In this document: positions 1 to 7,697 of the stretch, piece by piece
Layout of the letters: every line of letters begins with the position of its first letter
How positions within the stretch are numbered: the first letter of the stretch is position 1
Source of the DNA: UBA5195 sp034432755
GTDB taxonomy: Bacteria > Chloroflexota > Anaerolineae > Anaerolineales > Villigracilaceae
NCBI GenBank assembly: GCA_034432755.1
Contig: DAOUBQ010000040.1
Location: 1 to 64,000 of the forward strand
Direction of reading: 5' to 3'
Length of the DNA: 64,000 nt
Notes under the pieces: generated by a model
Database searches by the model: none
The model's input: the letters and a program-made list of their open reading frames with translations, nothing else
What the model was told of the DNA's origin: nothing
Position numbers and translations under genes: made by a program

Positions 1-45
1 TCTGTCATGGGCTTTTTGTGGGTTAGTGGTTTGTTCGGAAGACAT
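1..45 (-). CDS. N-terminal fragment of a divergent gene, product unknown
   Basis: Fifteen codons open on the minus strand from an ATG at 43-45 and run off the window edge (reads MSSEQTTNPQKAHDR). The fragment faces away from the NfeD gene at 133, so the 46-132 gap would be a shared divergent promoter region. No ribosome-binding site stands out and too little is present to name a family. It could also be chance. Confidence 0.35.
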   Translation of the reverse strand, partial: MSSEQTTNPQKAHDR

Positions 46-83
46 CCACTTTACCCCAAAAGCCCTATTCTATTTGCTTAATT

Positions 84-113
84 TTGGCGAAGGTATTGCA
101 AGGAGGATATAAT
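84..113 (+). promoter_or_regulatory. Sigma70-type promoter of the NfeD gene
   Basis: A -35 like TTGGCG at 84-89 and a -10 TATAAT at 108-113 are separated by 18 bp. The start codon at 133 follows with an AGGA ribosome-binding motif. Transcription would begin about a dozen bases before the ATG region. Seen directly; activity is inferred. Confidence 0.55.
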
Positions 114-132
114 TAAAAGATAGGAAAACGTC

Positions 133-1446
133 ATGAAACGGTTCGGACTCTTTTTGATAGTATTTATGGCGCTGCTGGCGTTTATCCGCCCGGCAATGGC
201 GAAGACAGATGCACCGCTCGTTTTGGTGATGGAAGTGAAAGGTATCGTTGCTCCAGCCATGAAGGAGTACGTGGTGCGCGGCATTCAGGTCGCCGAGCAG
301 CGTAATGCGGAGTTACTGGTCATGCAACTCAACACCCCCGGCGGTCTGATTAGCGAAATGGAAGTGATTGTGCAGGCCATTCGCGCCAGCAACGTGCCGG
401 TGGTGGTCTATGTCAGCCCGCGCGGCGGCACGGCCGGCAGTGCCGGAGCGGTGATTACGATTGCCGGTCATGCCTCGGCCATGGCCCCCGAAACCATCAT
501 TGGCGCGGCCAGTCCCATTAGCGGCGATGGGCAGGACATGGGCGAGACGCTGGAACGCAAACAAAAAGAAGCCCTGCGCGCCCAGGTGCGCGCCCTGGCC
601 GAGAGACGCTCTGCCGAAGCGATTGCGCTGGCCGAAGATATGATTGAAATTGCCCGGGCGGTTTCAGCGACGGAAGCCATCGAGGTGGGGCTGGTAGACT
701 TCATCGCCCGCGACCTGGATGACCTGTTGGAAAAACTGGACGGGTTCGAGGTGCAAATGCCCGATGGCCCGCGCACTCTTAATACGGCGAACGCTCGCAC
801 GCAAACCCTGAGCATGTCTTTCATCGAACATCTGCTCGATATTTTGGTCAACCCCAACATCACCTTTTTGCTCATCACCATTGGGGTACAGGCCATCCTG
901 ATTGAGATTTCCAGCCCGGGCGGGTGGGTGGCCGGGTTCATCGGCGCGGTCTGCCTGGCGCTGGCGGCGTATGGATTTGGCGTGCTGCCGGTCAACTGGT
1001 TCGGGGTCATCTTCCTGGTGTTGGCTTTCATCTTGTTTATCCTCGAAATCAAAACGCCTACCTTTGGGGCGCTGACCGCCGCCGGGGTGGGAGCGTTCAT
1101 CGTTGGCGCGCTGGTCCTGTTCAACTCGCCGGGCGTGCCGCAGTTCCAGCGTGTCAATATCCCGTTGGTGATTTCGACCGGCATCATCGTGGGGGCGAGT
1201 TTCGCCGTGCTGGTGGGACTCGGCCTGCGGGCGCAGCGCGCACCCATTCACGTTGGTCAGGAATCCCTGCTGGGAGTGATTGGTATTGCGCGGGAAGAGA
1301 TTAATCCTAATGGACAGGTGCTGTTACAAAGCGAGTTGTGGACTGCCGAGTTGGATGATGGAGCGGAACCTATCCTGCCTGGCGAGAAAGTGAAAGTGGT
1401 CGCAGTGGAAGGCTTGCGGCTTAAGGTCAGGAAAAATAATTCTTGA
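133..1446 (+). CDS. NfeD-family membrane-bound serine protease (ClpP-class)
   Basis: A 437-residue long-form NfeD protein. Residues 1-23 form a signal peptide, then comes a ClpP/crotonase-fold protease domain (about 30-230) with NTPGG and a GSAGAVI serine motif, then four or five membrane helices (about 235-365) and a C-terminal OB-fold NfeD domain ending at IKLRVKKN-like residues. Long-form NfeD proteins cleave hydrophobic stretches of partner membrane proteins and usually work with SPFH/stomatin proteins. Here the partner is not adjacent, although SPFH genes occur at 15.4 and 36.5 kb. ATG is chosen because AGGA lies 7 bases upstream and a good promoter sits before it. Confidence 0.9.
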   Translation: MKRFGLFLIVFMALLAFIRPAMAKTDAPLVLVMEVKGIVAPAMKEYVVRGIQVAEQRNAELLVMQLNTPGGLISEMEVIVQAIRASNVPVVVYVSPRGGTAGSAGAVITIAGHASAMAPETIIGAASPISGDGQDMGETLERKQKEALRAQVRALAERRSAEAIALAEDMIEIARAVSATEAIEVGLVDFIARDLDDLLEKLDGFEVQMPDGPRTLNTANARTQTLSMSFIEHLLDILVNPNITFLLITIGVQAILIEISSPGGWVAGFIGAVCLALAAYGFGVLPVNWFGVIFLVLAFILFILEIKTPTFGALTAAGVGAFIVGALVLFNSPGVPQFQRVNIPLVISTGIIVGASFAVLVGLGLRAQRAPIHVGQESLLGVIGIAREEINPNGQVLLQSELWTAELDDGAEPILPGEKVKVVAVEGLRLKVRKNNS

Positions 1447-1507
1447 CATTGCCATGTGGAGTAAATAGAATTGTTTTGTGCATCCTTGATTGTTATAAGA
1501 GGTGAGT

Positions 1508-1834
1508 ATGCAGCAAAAATTCGTTCCCGAAGATGATTTTGGCTCGTTTTTATCCAGTGTGCAGCGCGCCGTTCACCAGCAAAAAGGACAGGGCGCCTCG
1601 ATGCTGATTATGAACAGGCTGGCGCGTCAAAAGGAAGCCCCTGTGGCGCAGGTGATGACCAAAGTAAAGGTCTCATGGTCTGATTTTACGGAGGGGGTAA
1701 AGTACCTCGAGGATGCCGGGCTGGTAGAAATGGATGATGGTGAGGACGGCGGCACCCTGCGGCTGACGGATGAAGGCCAGCACTGGGCCCAGACCATCCG
1801 CCTCGAAATGGATGACGACGAGGAACAAGACTGA
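1508..1834 (+). CDS. Small protein of unknown function, possibly winged-helix
   Basis: About 108 residues. The middle (about 30-90) alternates helices and a short beta hairpin, ending in GGTLRLTDEGQHW, which resembles a winged-helix DNA-binding fold by pattern only. The C-terminus is a very acidic tail (EMDDDEEQD). The ATG at 1508 is preferred because AGAGGTG sits just before it; an in-frame GTG at 1502 overlaps that motif. Its stop overlaps the start of the next gene by one base (TGATG), so the two are translationally coupled. Family not recognised. Confidence 0.7.
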   Translation: MQQKFVPEDDFGSFLSSVQRAVHQQKGQGASMLIMNRLARQKEAPVAQVMTKVKVSWSDFTEGVKYLEDAGLVEMDDGEDGGTLRLTDEGQHWAQTIRLEMDDDEEQD

Positions 1835-2496
1835 TGTGGCTGGAATGGGTGGCGGCGGGCCTGTTTGGGGCGTTGATTGGCGCAGGAGAGATTATTTCCC
1901 AGTTCCGCGATGAGCCGGATGATGCTCTGCGCACCGTACCGGCGCTGGGATATATGCTCTTCAACGCCCTGGCTTCGTTGTTTGCCCTGGCAATCATCCG
2001 CGTTTTTGGGTGGACGATGGGCGTGCAAAACCCAGCCATGGCCGGCTGGGCGCAGGTAGTGGTGGCGGGGTTTGGGGCAATGGCACTACTCAGGGCCTCG
2101 ATTTTCAACGTGCGTGACGGCGAAAAAGTCATCACGATTGGGCCAAGCCGTTTCCTCGAAATTGTGCTGGCTTCGGTGAAAGACTCTGTGGACCGCAAAC
2201 GCGCTGAACAGCGTGGGGTAGCCGTCAGTGATATTATGCAGAATGTTGATTTTGAGAAAGCCTGGGTAGCCCTGCCGGCATATTGCTTTGGGCTATTGCA
2301 AAACCTGCCGCAGGAGGAACAAGATAAATTTGGCAAGAAGATTGCCCTTCTGTCAAACGCTCCAATGAGTGGCCGCGTAAAATCTCTTTTGCTTGGGCTG
2401 AGCCTGATGAACCTGGTTGGCGAGAAGGTGCTGGCAACAGCGGTGCGCAACCTGGACGAGGAAATTCGCCCAATCTCTTCGCCGCCGGCAAGCTGA
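1834..2496 (+). CDS. Membrane-anchored protein of unknown function
   Basis: A 220-residue protein with two or three hydrophobic segments in the first 90 residues (a glycine-rich first helix, then around 50-65 and 72-90), followed by a soluble alpha-helical part of about 130 residues. It is coupled to the small protein before it through a one-base overlap, so the pair probably acts together: a cytosolic possible winged-helix partner and a membrane component. No family was recognised. It is the last gene before the non-coding DnaA-box block. Confidence 0.7.
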   Translation: MWLEWVAAGLFGALIGAGEIISQFRDEPDDALRTVPALGYMLFNALASLFALAIIRVFGWTMGVQNPAMAGWAQVVVAGFGAMALLRASIFNVRDGEKVITIGPSRFLEIVLASVKDSVDRKRAEQRGVAVSDIMQNVDFEKAWVALPAYCFGLLQNLPQEEQDKFGKKIALLSNAPMSGRVKSLLLGLSLMNLVGEKVLATAVRNLDEEIRPISSPPAS

Positions 2497-2540
2497 AATT
2501 CGGCGGTGATTTCAAGGGGGGCTATCTTGGGATCATTATC

Positions 2541-2945
2541 AGTAGAAAGTTTTATAAAAATAATCTTAATTTAGTTGTCGTAGTAGTCTTTGTGGATATG
2601 TGGATAAAGGCAGGAAACCGCTATTTCTACCTGGTTTGACCTGGCTGCCCCCCAGATTTGGCGGTATCTCGTTAAAGGAGCTCAAGCCGTGCCTGTGGAT
2701 AATTACGGGAAAGTCGCCTAGCGCGTTTTCCGCTCATTTTTGGCTCTGACCAGCATTTGGGACGTAACAAAAAGTCCCCCCAGATATGGGGGTGGGTTCG
2801 TTTGTTATTTCTGGAACAAATGAGTGAGTTCTCCACAGACCGAGTCGATTATCCACAGTTTTTCGGCAGTTATCCACAGTTTTTTTGGAAACTTGGGGGA
2901 TTGTCATGGTTTTGATATGATTTTGCAATGCCTAAATGTGGACAG
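2541..2945. other. oriC: Candidate replication origin (oriC): AT-rich stretch plus DnaA-box cluster
   Basis: This non-coding block holds an AT-rich stretch (about 2541-2577) followed by DnaA-box 9-mers. Perfect TTATCCACA boxes are at 2849-2857 and 2870-2878 on the plus strand and at 2599-2607 and 2694-2702 on the minus strand. Weaker boxes are at 2591-2599, 2829-2837 and 2937-2945. The left boxes all point one way and the strong right boxes the other; the two right ones are 21 bp apart, two helical turns. A small hairpin (CCCCCA/TGGGGG) lies at 2777-2792. No dnaA gene is in the window, and the sampled base skew does not change sign here. Confidence 0.65.
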
Positions 2946-2958
2946 TTCCTCTTGACAA

Positions 2959-3951
2959 CTATCTTAACCCGCTTTCGACGGCCACCCGCTCGAGGGTTTC
3001 TTCCACTACATCAAGGAAGGTGTCCAACGCTTCGAGTCGCTGCCCAGCCCCGGAGGAATCCAGCTCGATTTTAGCCAGGAAGTGCTGCCATGCGGATTCG
3101 CCTTCAGGGGGGGGGAGTCTGCCCCGGATGGATAGCGCCCAGGTGGAGAGCAGCGGCCAGAAGGCAGCGGCGGGCATCTCTCCGCCCAATTGGGTTTCGA
3201 TAGCGCTTTTGTAATAAGCCAGCCGCGCGGCGTGGATGCGTAAATCGGTGGGAAATTGCGCAGCGGCGGCGAAGCTGGCTTCCCAGTGCGGCAGCGCCTC
3301 TTCGATTAGATTGACATCCAGGCTGCCAGTGATAATCGAAAATAGTTTTCCGCTCATTTCGGGCAGTCCAACGGCTTCGGCGCGGGCAGGGAAGCCGAAG
3401 CAGAGATTCCGCTCCGGTAACGGTGGCCCGGACAGTGTCGCGAGGGCGTTGGCGGCGTTGGCGGCAGCGGAGAGAATCCTGTTTGGCGTGGCCGCTTCGG
3501 GGTTGAAAATCATCTCGTTCCACGCTTCACGGGCAGGAACCGAGAAAGCGCGGCAGCGTTTAAGCAGGTTTTCGGGGTCATCGAATTGGGCCCGCACGAT
3601 GGATTGGGTGTATTCGAAAAAACGGCCTTTTTGGTGGAGGAGAAGCGGGTCCCACATCATCCAGCCACGCCAGGGGTCGCCGCGCAGTTCGCGGGGTTGG
3701 GCGTAGTCCTTTGCGTTTTCGTAGGTTACATCGAGGTGGATTTCGTTGGAGAGTTTGACTATCTCGCGGGTGCGCGGCGGCTCGCCATTGTAGATGACCA
3801 GCAGGTCAATATCGAGTACGGGGGGCAGGGGGGCGTCTTCGGGGCGCACTGAGCCGACCAGGAAGACGGCGGTCACGTTGCGGTCGGGAACCAGGCGCTT
3901 TTGGGTGAAGTCTTGGGCCAGTTTGAGCAGCATATCACGGGTGATGCGCAT
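2959..3951 (-). CDS. Nucleotidyltransferase-domain protein
   Basis: A 330-residue protein whose N-terminus carries the DNA-polymerase-beta-type nucleotidyltransferase signature: GS at residues 33-34 followed by the paired metal-binding aspartates D47 and D49 in LDIDLLV. The remaining 230 residues are helical and resemble the substrate-binding half of kanamycin/aminoglycoside-type nucleotidyltransferases only loosely. It would transfer a nucleotide to an unknown acceptor. The start lies one base after the stop of the deoxynucleoside kinase gene, so the two form an operon on the minus strand. The substrate cannot be told from sequence. Confidence 0.75.
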   Translation of the reverse strand: MRITRDMLLKLAQDFTQKRLVPDRNVTAVFLVGSVRPEDAPLPPVLDIDLLVIYNGEPPRTREIVKLSNEIHLDVTYENAKDYAQPRELRGDPWRGWMMWDPLLLHQKGRFFEYTQSIVRAQFDDPENLLKRCRAFSVPAREAWNEMIFNPEAATPNRILSAAANAANALATLSGPPLPERNLCFGFPARAEAVGLPEMSGKLFSIITGSLDVNLIEEALPHWEASFAAAAQFPTDLRIHAARLAYYKSAIETQLGGEMPAAAFWPLLSTWALSIRGRLPPPEGESAWQHFLAKIELDSSGAGQRLEALDTFLDVVEETLERVAVESGLR

Positions 3952-3952
3952 G

Positions 3953-4588
3953 TCAATCTCCGTTGAGCAGCGTGGGCTGGTAGGGGCTAATCCCCAGCGC
4001 CTCGCGGATTTTGTTTTCGATCAGGTTCAGGTGTTCAGGGTAGCGTACAAAGTCGAGCAGGTTCGAGTCGATGACCAGTTTGGGGGTTTTGGTCTCGGTG
4101 AAGAAATCATCGTAGGCGGCGGCCAGTTCGGCGATGTAGGCGCGTTCCATGGCGCGCTCGTAGGGTCGGTCGCGCAGGGCGATGCGCGCCATAAGGGTAT
4201 CTACGCTGGCGGAAAGATAGACGGTCAGGTCGGGCAGGGGGATTTTTTCGGCCAGGGCTTCGTGGACGCGATGGTACATGGTTAATTCGTCGCCGTGCAG
4301 GTTGATGCGCGCGAACAGGGCGTCTTTGGCGAAGGTGTAATCGGCCAGCAGGTGTTTGCCGCTTTGTAAAATGGCCGGGACGGTTGAGTTTTGTTGGCGA
4401 TAGCGGCTGAGCAAAAAGAATATTTGGGTTTGGAAGGCGTAGCGGGCGCGGTCGCTGTAGAAATCGGAGAGGAAGGGGTTCTCCTCGAATACTTCGAGCA
4501 GGAGTTCCGAATTCTGGAAACGTGGTTGGAGCAGGCGCGCCAGGGTGGTTTTTCCGACCCCAATCACTCCTTCAATGGCAAGATACAT
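3953..4588 (-). CDS. Deoxynucleoside kinase (deoxyadenosine/deoxycytidine kinase type)
   Basis: A 211-residue P-loop kinase that would phosphorylate deoxynucleosides for nucleotide salvage. The P-loop is GVIGVGKTT (residues 7-15), an EENPFL substrate-binding motif follows near 35, and the LID motif RDRPYER is at 139-145. The length matches bacterial dAK/dCK enzymes. The start is the ATG at 4586-4588, which gives the usual MYLAIEGVIGVGKTT opening; a longer open frame upstream is a shadow running through the minisatellite. It is followed after one base by the nucleotidyltransferase gene. Confidence 0.88.
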   Translation of the reverse strand: MYLAIEGVIGVGKTTLARLLQPRFQNSELLLEVFEENPFLSDFYSDRARYAFQTQIFFLLSRYRQQNSTVPAILQSGKHLLADYTFAKDALFARINLHGDELTMYHRVHEALAEKIPLPDLTVYLSASVDTLMARIALRDRPYERAMERAYIAELAAAYDDFFTETKTPKLVIDSNLLDFVRYPEHLNLIENKIREALGISPYQPTLLNGD

Positions 4589-4671
4589 GCGGTGGTTCTC
4601 CGAGAAAAGATGGTTAAGGATACCATAATTCAGGGAGCGGATGGAGAAACGGCGGAATCGGATGATGCGGA

Positions 4672-4677
4672 TATAAT
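4672..4677 (+). promoter_or_regulatory. -10 element placed for a leaderless transcript
   Basis: TATAAT at 4672-4677 ends six bases before the ATG at 4684, so transcription would begin at or next to the start codon. No ribosome-binding site or convincing -35 is seen. Leaderless initiation is inferred from this spacing. Confidence 0.4.
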
Positions 4678-4683
4678 AGCCGC

Positions 4684-5181
4684 ATGTCGTTCTACGAGCG
4701 TCTTGTGTATGCCCGAAAAAGTCGGTGGTTTGGAAAATTGGCCTATTTTTTGCTGAAACTGCTGGGTGTGGAAATTCCGCTTTCGGTGGAAATTGGGCCT
4801 GGTTTTTTGCTGCATCATGGCGGGGTCGGGGTGGTGATTCACCCGAAGACGACCATCGGTGCGAATGTCGGAATCTACCCTGGGGTGACGCTGGGCCGGG
4901 CTGATGTTTACCGGCCTGCTGCACAATCTCGTTTTGAGGGGATTGTGGTGGCAGATGATGTGATTCTTGGTGCCGGGGCCAAAATTTTGTGCGCTGCGGG
5001 GGTTCTGCGCGTTGGGCGGGGCACGGTGGTTGGCGCAAATGCGGTGTTGACCGAGTCGACGGGCGAGAATGAGATTTGGGCAGGCATTCCGGCCAGAAAG
5101 GTGGGGCAGCGGATGTGGACAACGGAGGAAGCGGAAAAGCGGATGTGGACAACGGAGGAAGCGGAGAAGCGGATTGGATAA
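4684..5181 (+). CDS. Hexapeptide-repeat acyltransferase (serine acetyltransferase-like)
   Basis: A 165-residue left-handed beta-helix protein. Residues 40-130 carry hexapeptide repeats of the CysE/colanic-acid acetyltransferase type, including the LHHGGVGVVIHP catalytic-histidine region and the AGIPARKVG tail motif near 137-145. It lacks the helical N-terminal domain of a full serine acetyltransferase, so it may acetylate a sugar or another acceptor; it precedes a glycosyltransferase. After the tail motif the last 20 residues are two copies of RMWTTEEAEK encoded by a 30-bp minisatellite, and the frame ends where a repeat unit one base short brings in a stop. Confidence 0.8.
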   Translation: MSFYERLVYARKSRWFGKLAYFLLKLLGVEIPLSVEIGPGFLLHHGGVGVVIHPKTTIGANVGIYPGVTLGRADVYRPAAQSRFEGIVVADDVILGAGAKILCAAGVLRVGRGTVVGANAVLTESTGENEIWAGIPARKVGQRMWTTEEAEKRMWTTEEAEKRIG

Positions 5182-5285
5182 CGGAGGAAGCGGAGAAGCG
5201 GATGTGGACAACGGAGGAAGCGGAGAAGCGGATGTGGACAACGGAGGAAGCGGAAAAGCGGATTGGACAACGGAGGAACCGGAGA
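5108..5285 (+). repeat. 30-bp minisatellite, six units
   Basis: Six head-to-tail units begin at 5108, 5138, 5168, 5197, 5227 and 5257. Four units are 30 bp and two (third and sixth) are 29 bp. The core reads GATGTGGACAACGGAGG. The first two and a half units encode the acyltransferase C-terminus. The short third unit shifts frame to a stop and the rest lie in the gap before the glycosyltransferase. A partial unit follows to about 5295. Confidence 0.95.
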
Positions 5286-5311
5286 ACCGGAGACCCCGAT
5301 AACTGGATACT

Positions 5312-6364
5312 ATGACAAATCATCAATCACCAATTACCAATTACCAATCGCGCATCTGTATTGTTCCCAAAGTTCACGGCGTGGGGGGGATGGTGTCGTT
5401 TCTCCACAAGTTTTCGGCGGCTGTGGAGAAGCACGGCGTGCAGGTGACGAACGACCTGAACGATACGCCCTATGACGCCGTGCTGGTGATTGGCGGGACG
5501 CGCGAGCTGGCGGCACTCTATCGCGCTAAACAGCGTGGCATGCGAATCGTTCAGCGGCTGGATGGAATCAACTGGATTCATCGCATCAGGCCGGTTTCAC
5601 TGCGACATTCGATTCGCGCGGAATACGGTAATTTTGTCTTGAGCCTGGTGCGGCGTTTTTTGGCTGACCAGATTGTGTATCAGAGCGAGTTTTCACGAGT
5701 CTGGTGGAACGACTGGTTTGGCAATTTGCAGAAGCCCGTTTCGGTTGTGCATAATGGCGTGGATTTGGAGGTGTATCGTCCTGTTGCAGGACAAATCTCT
5801 GATTTGTCCTACCGCCTGCTGGTGGTGGAAGGCTCGCTGGGGGGCGGTTACGAGGGCGGGCTGGAGAATGCCATCCGGCTGGCCGAGGCGGCCTCGAAAC
5901 TGGTCTCGAAGCCGTTAGAATTGGTTGTGGTAGGCGAGGTCGGCGAGGCGTTGAAAGCAGAATGGACGGCCAGGAGTGACGTGCCGATTCGTTGGGTGGG
6001 GCTGGTGAAGCGCGAGTCCATCCCGGCGCTGATGAACGAGGCGCACGCCCTGTTTTCGGCGGATATTCACCCGGCCTGTCCCAATTCGGTCATCGAGGCG
6101 CTGGCCTGTGGGTTGCCGGTGGTGGCTTACGATACCGGGGCGCTGTCTGAGCTGGTGACTCCCGAAGCGGGTGTGGTGGTGCCGTATGGGGCCAATCCCT
6201 GGAAACTGGAGCCGCCGCATGTTGCGCCGCTGGCATACGGGCTGGCACATGTATTGCAGAACCAGGAAAAATTCCGGGCCGGGGCGCGGGCCAGGGCTGA
6301 GTCGGCGTTCGATGTGCGGATGATGATGGAGAAGTATTTGGAGGCGTTGTTAGAGAATTGGTAA
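5312..6364 (+). CDS. Family 4 glycosyltransferase (GT-B fold)
   Basis: A 350-residue GT4-type enzyme. The N-terminal Rossmann half begins at about residue 14 (RICIVPKVHGVGG). The C-terminal donor-binding half has the SADIHPACPNSVIEALACGLPVV motif around residues 248-270, with the EX7E pattern that contacts the nucleotide sugar. The first dozen residues (NHQSPITNYQ) are encoded by short CAATTAC repeats and are probably a non-functional extension. The gene likely glycosylates a lipid or surface polysaccharide together with the next genes. Confidence 0.85.
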   Translation: MTNHQSPITNYQSRICIVPKVHGVGGMVSFLHKFSAAVEKHGVQVTNDLNDTPYDAVLVIGGTRELAALYRAKQRGMRIVQRLDGINWIHRIRPVSLRHSIRAEYGNFVLSLVRRFLADQIVYQSEFSRVWWNDWFGNLQKPVSVVHNGVDLEVYRPVAGQISDLSYRLLVVEGSLGGGYEGGLENAIRLAEAASKLVSKPLELVVVGEVGEALKAEWTARSDVPIRWVGLVKRESIPALMNEAHALFSADIHPACPNSVIEALACGLPVVAYDTGALSELVTPEAGVVVPYGANPWKLEPPHVAPLAYGLAHVLQNQEKFRAGARARAESAFDVRMMMEKYLEALLENW

Positions 6365-6399
6365 GTCGTTATTCGATATTTTCCCGAAGGATGTTTTTT

Positions 6400-6834
6400 A
6401 TGGAAGCGGAAATTAAAGAGTTCTTGTTGCGCCACTTGAAGGCGATTAACGAAAATAATATCAAGGTCTATTATGAGACAACCCACCCCGATTTAACGCT
6501 CTACGAGTGGTGGGTTACGCCGCACCGAATTGATGGGCTGCCTTTTCACGAGTTCATGATGGAGTCCAATGCCCGGCGTGGCGCGGTCTTTGGCGCGGAA
6601 GGGGAACCCGCGCCGACCCGTTTCGACCTGGCGAATCTGAAAATCCAGCATTACGGCGAGACGGCCATTGCCAGTTACACATTACTGGTCAGCACAGATA
6701 CCCCGCAGGGCGTACAGGTCGCTGCCCACAACGAAAGCCGCGTACTGGTGAAGTTTGATGGCGCTTGGCAGGTCGTCCACGTTCATAAATCCCCGGCCTA
6801 TCCTGCGCCACATGTGGCTGATTATCGTTCATGA
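6400..6834 (+). CDS. SnoaL/NTF2-like domain protein
   Basis: A 144-residue protein of the cone-shaped NTF2 superfamily (helices, then curved sheet). It resembles the family that associates with CaM-kinase II or acts as small ligand-binding or isomerase domains. The opening MEAEIKEFLLRHLKAI and the ending VLVKFDGAWQVVHVHKS are typical. The ATG at 6400 is chosen because AAGGA lies 9 bases upstream; a longer frame starts from a TTG at 6358 inside the previous gene. Its stop overlaps the methyltransferase start by four bases. Ligand or substrate unknown. Confidence 0.75.
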   Translation: MEAEIKEFLLRHLKAINENNIKVYYETTHPDLTLYEWWVTPHRIDGLPFHEFMMESNARRGAVFGAEGEPAPTRFDLANLKIQHYGETAIASYTLLVSTDTPQGVQVAAHNESRVLVKFDGAWQVVHVHKSPAYPAPHVADYRS

Positions 6835-7697
6835 AAAAATTTCTCCTCTCGCTCTTTTCCTTTTTGGCCGGAATCCTGCCCTTGCCGGTCAAGCAGGCCA
6901 TTTATCGCTTCCCGCCGCTGGCGCGGCTGATTCGCGGCTCGATGAACGCGGCGGTTGAATCCGGTTTGAGCGAGGTTGAAATCGCCGCCGGGGACTTGAA
7001 GGGATACAAACTCCTGCTCAATCTCAAAGCCGAGAAAAGCCGCTGGCTGGGGACGTATGAACCCGAACTGGCCGCCGCCGCGCGCGTTTTCGTGCAACCT
7101 GGCATGACCGTCTACGACGTGGGTGCGAATATCGGCTACGTTTCTCTGCTCCTGGCGCATCACGTCCGCCCGAATGGAAAAGTGTTCGCCTTCGAGGCCC
7201 TGCCCGCCAACGCGGAGCGGATTCACCGTAATGTGGCCTTGAATGCCCTCGAAAGCCGCATCACGCTCGTCGAGGCGGCAGTGGCCGAGCGGGGCGGCGA
7301 AATCACTTTCTTTGTCCACGAATCGGTCGGGATGGGTAAGGCCGCCGGGTCGGCGGGTCGGCGCGAGGAACAGTACCAGGCCGAAATCAAGGTCGCCGCC
7401 CTCTCGCTGGATGAATTCGTCTATGAGCAGGGCAATCCCCCGCCCGATTTGGTCAAAATGGACATCGAAGGCGGCGAGGTGCTGGCTTTGCCGGGGATGA
7501 AGCGGATTCTCTCCGACTATCATCCGATTCTGTTCCTGGAACTGCACGGCCCTGAATCCGAACAGGCCGCCTGGCGGATTCTGACCGAAGCCGGATACAC
7601 CCTGCGCGAGATGTCGCCGGGCTACCCGGTCATCCACTCGCCCGAAGGACTGGGCTGGAAAGCCTATGTGATTGCGAGGCTGGAAAGTGGAAAATAG
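6831..7697 (+). CDS. FkbM-family SAM-dependent methyltransferase
   Basis: A 288-residue methyltransferase. The SAM-binding motif VYDVGANIGYVSLLLAHH lies around residues 94-111 and the FkbM hallmarks VKMDIEGGE and LFLELHG follow near 208 and 232. FkbM enzymes O-methylate sugars or natural products. Placed between two glycosyltransferases, it probably methylates a glycan made by the cluster. The start overlaps the preceding stop (ATGA), so translation is coupled. About 90 N-terminal residues are extra compared with the minimal FkbM domain. Confidence 0.88.
   Translation: MKKFLLSLFSFLAGILPLPVKQAIYRFPPLARLIRGSMNAAVESGLSEVEIAAGDLKGYKLLLNLKAEKSRWLGTYEPELAAAARVFVQPGMTVYDVGANIGYVSLLLAHHVRPNGKVFAFEALPANAERIHRNVALNALESRITLVEAAVAERGGEITFFVHESVGMGKAAGSAGRREEQYQAEIKVAALSLDEFVYEQGNPPPDLVKMDIEGGEVLALPGMKRILSDYHPILFLELHGPESEQAAWRILTEAGYTLREMSPGYPVIHSPEGLGWKAYVIARLESGK

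Noticed and set aside
5108..5285. DnaA boxes in the minisatellite
   Set aside because: The TGTGGACAA core differs from TGTGGATAA by one base and lies in a coding repeat; four perfect boxes sit in a non-coding block nearby, so these are taken as coincidence.
5076..5315. Open frames across the minisatellite in other frames and on the minus strand
   Set aside because: The 30-bp unit lacks stops in several frames, so long frames appear by chance. They are shadows, including the N-terminal part of the long minus-strand frame over the deoxynucleoside kinase.
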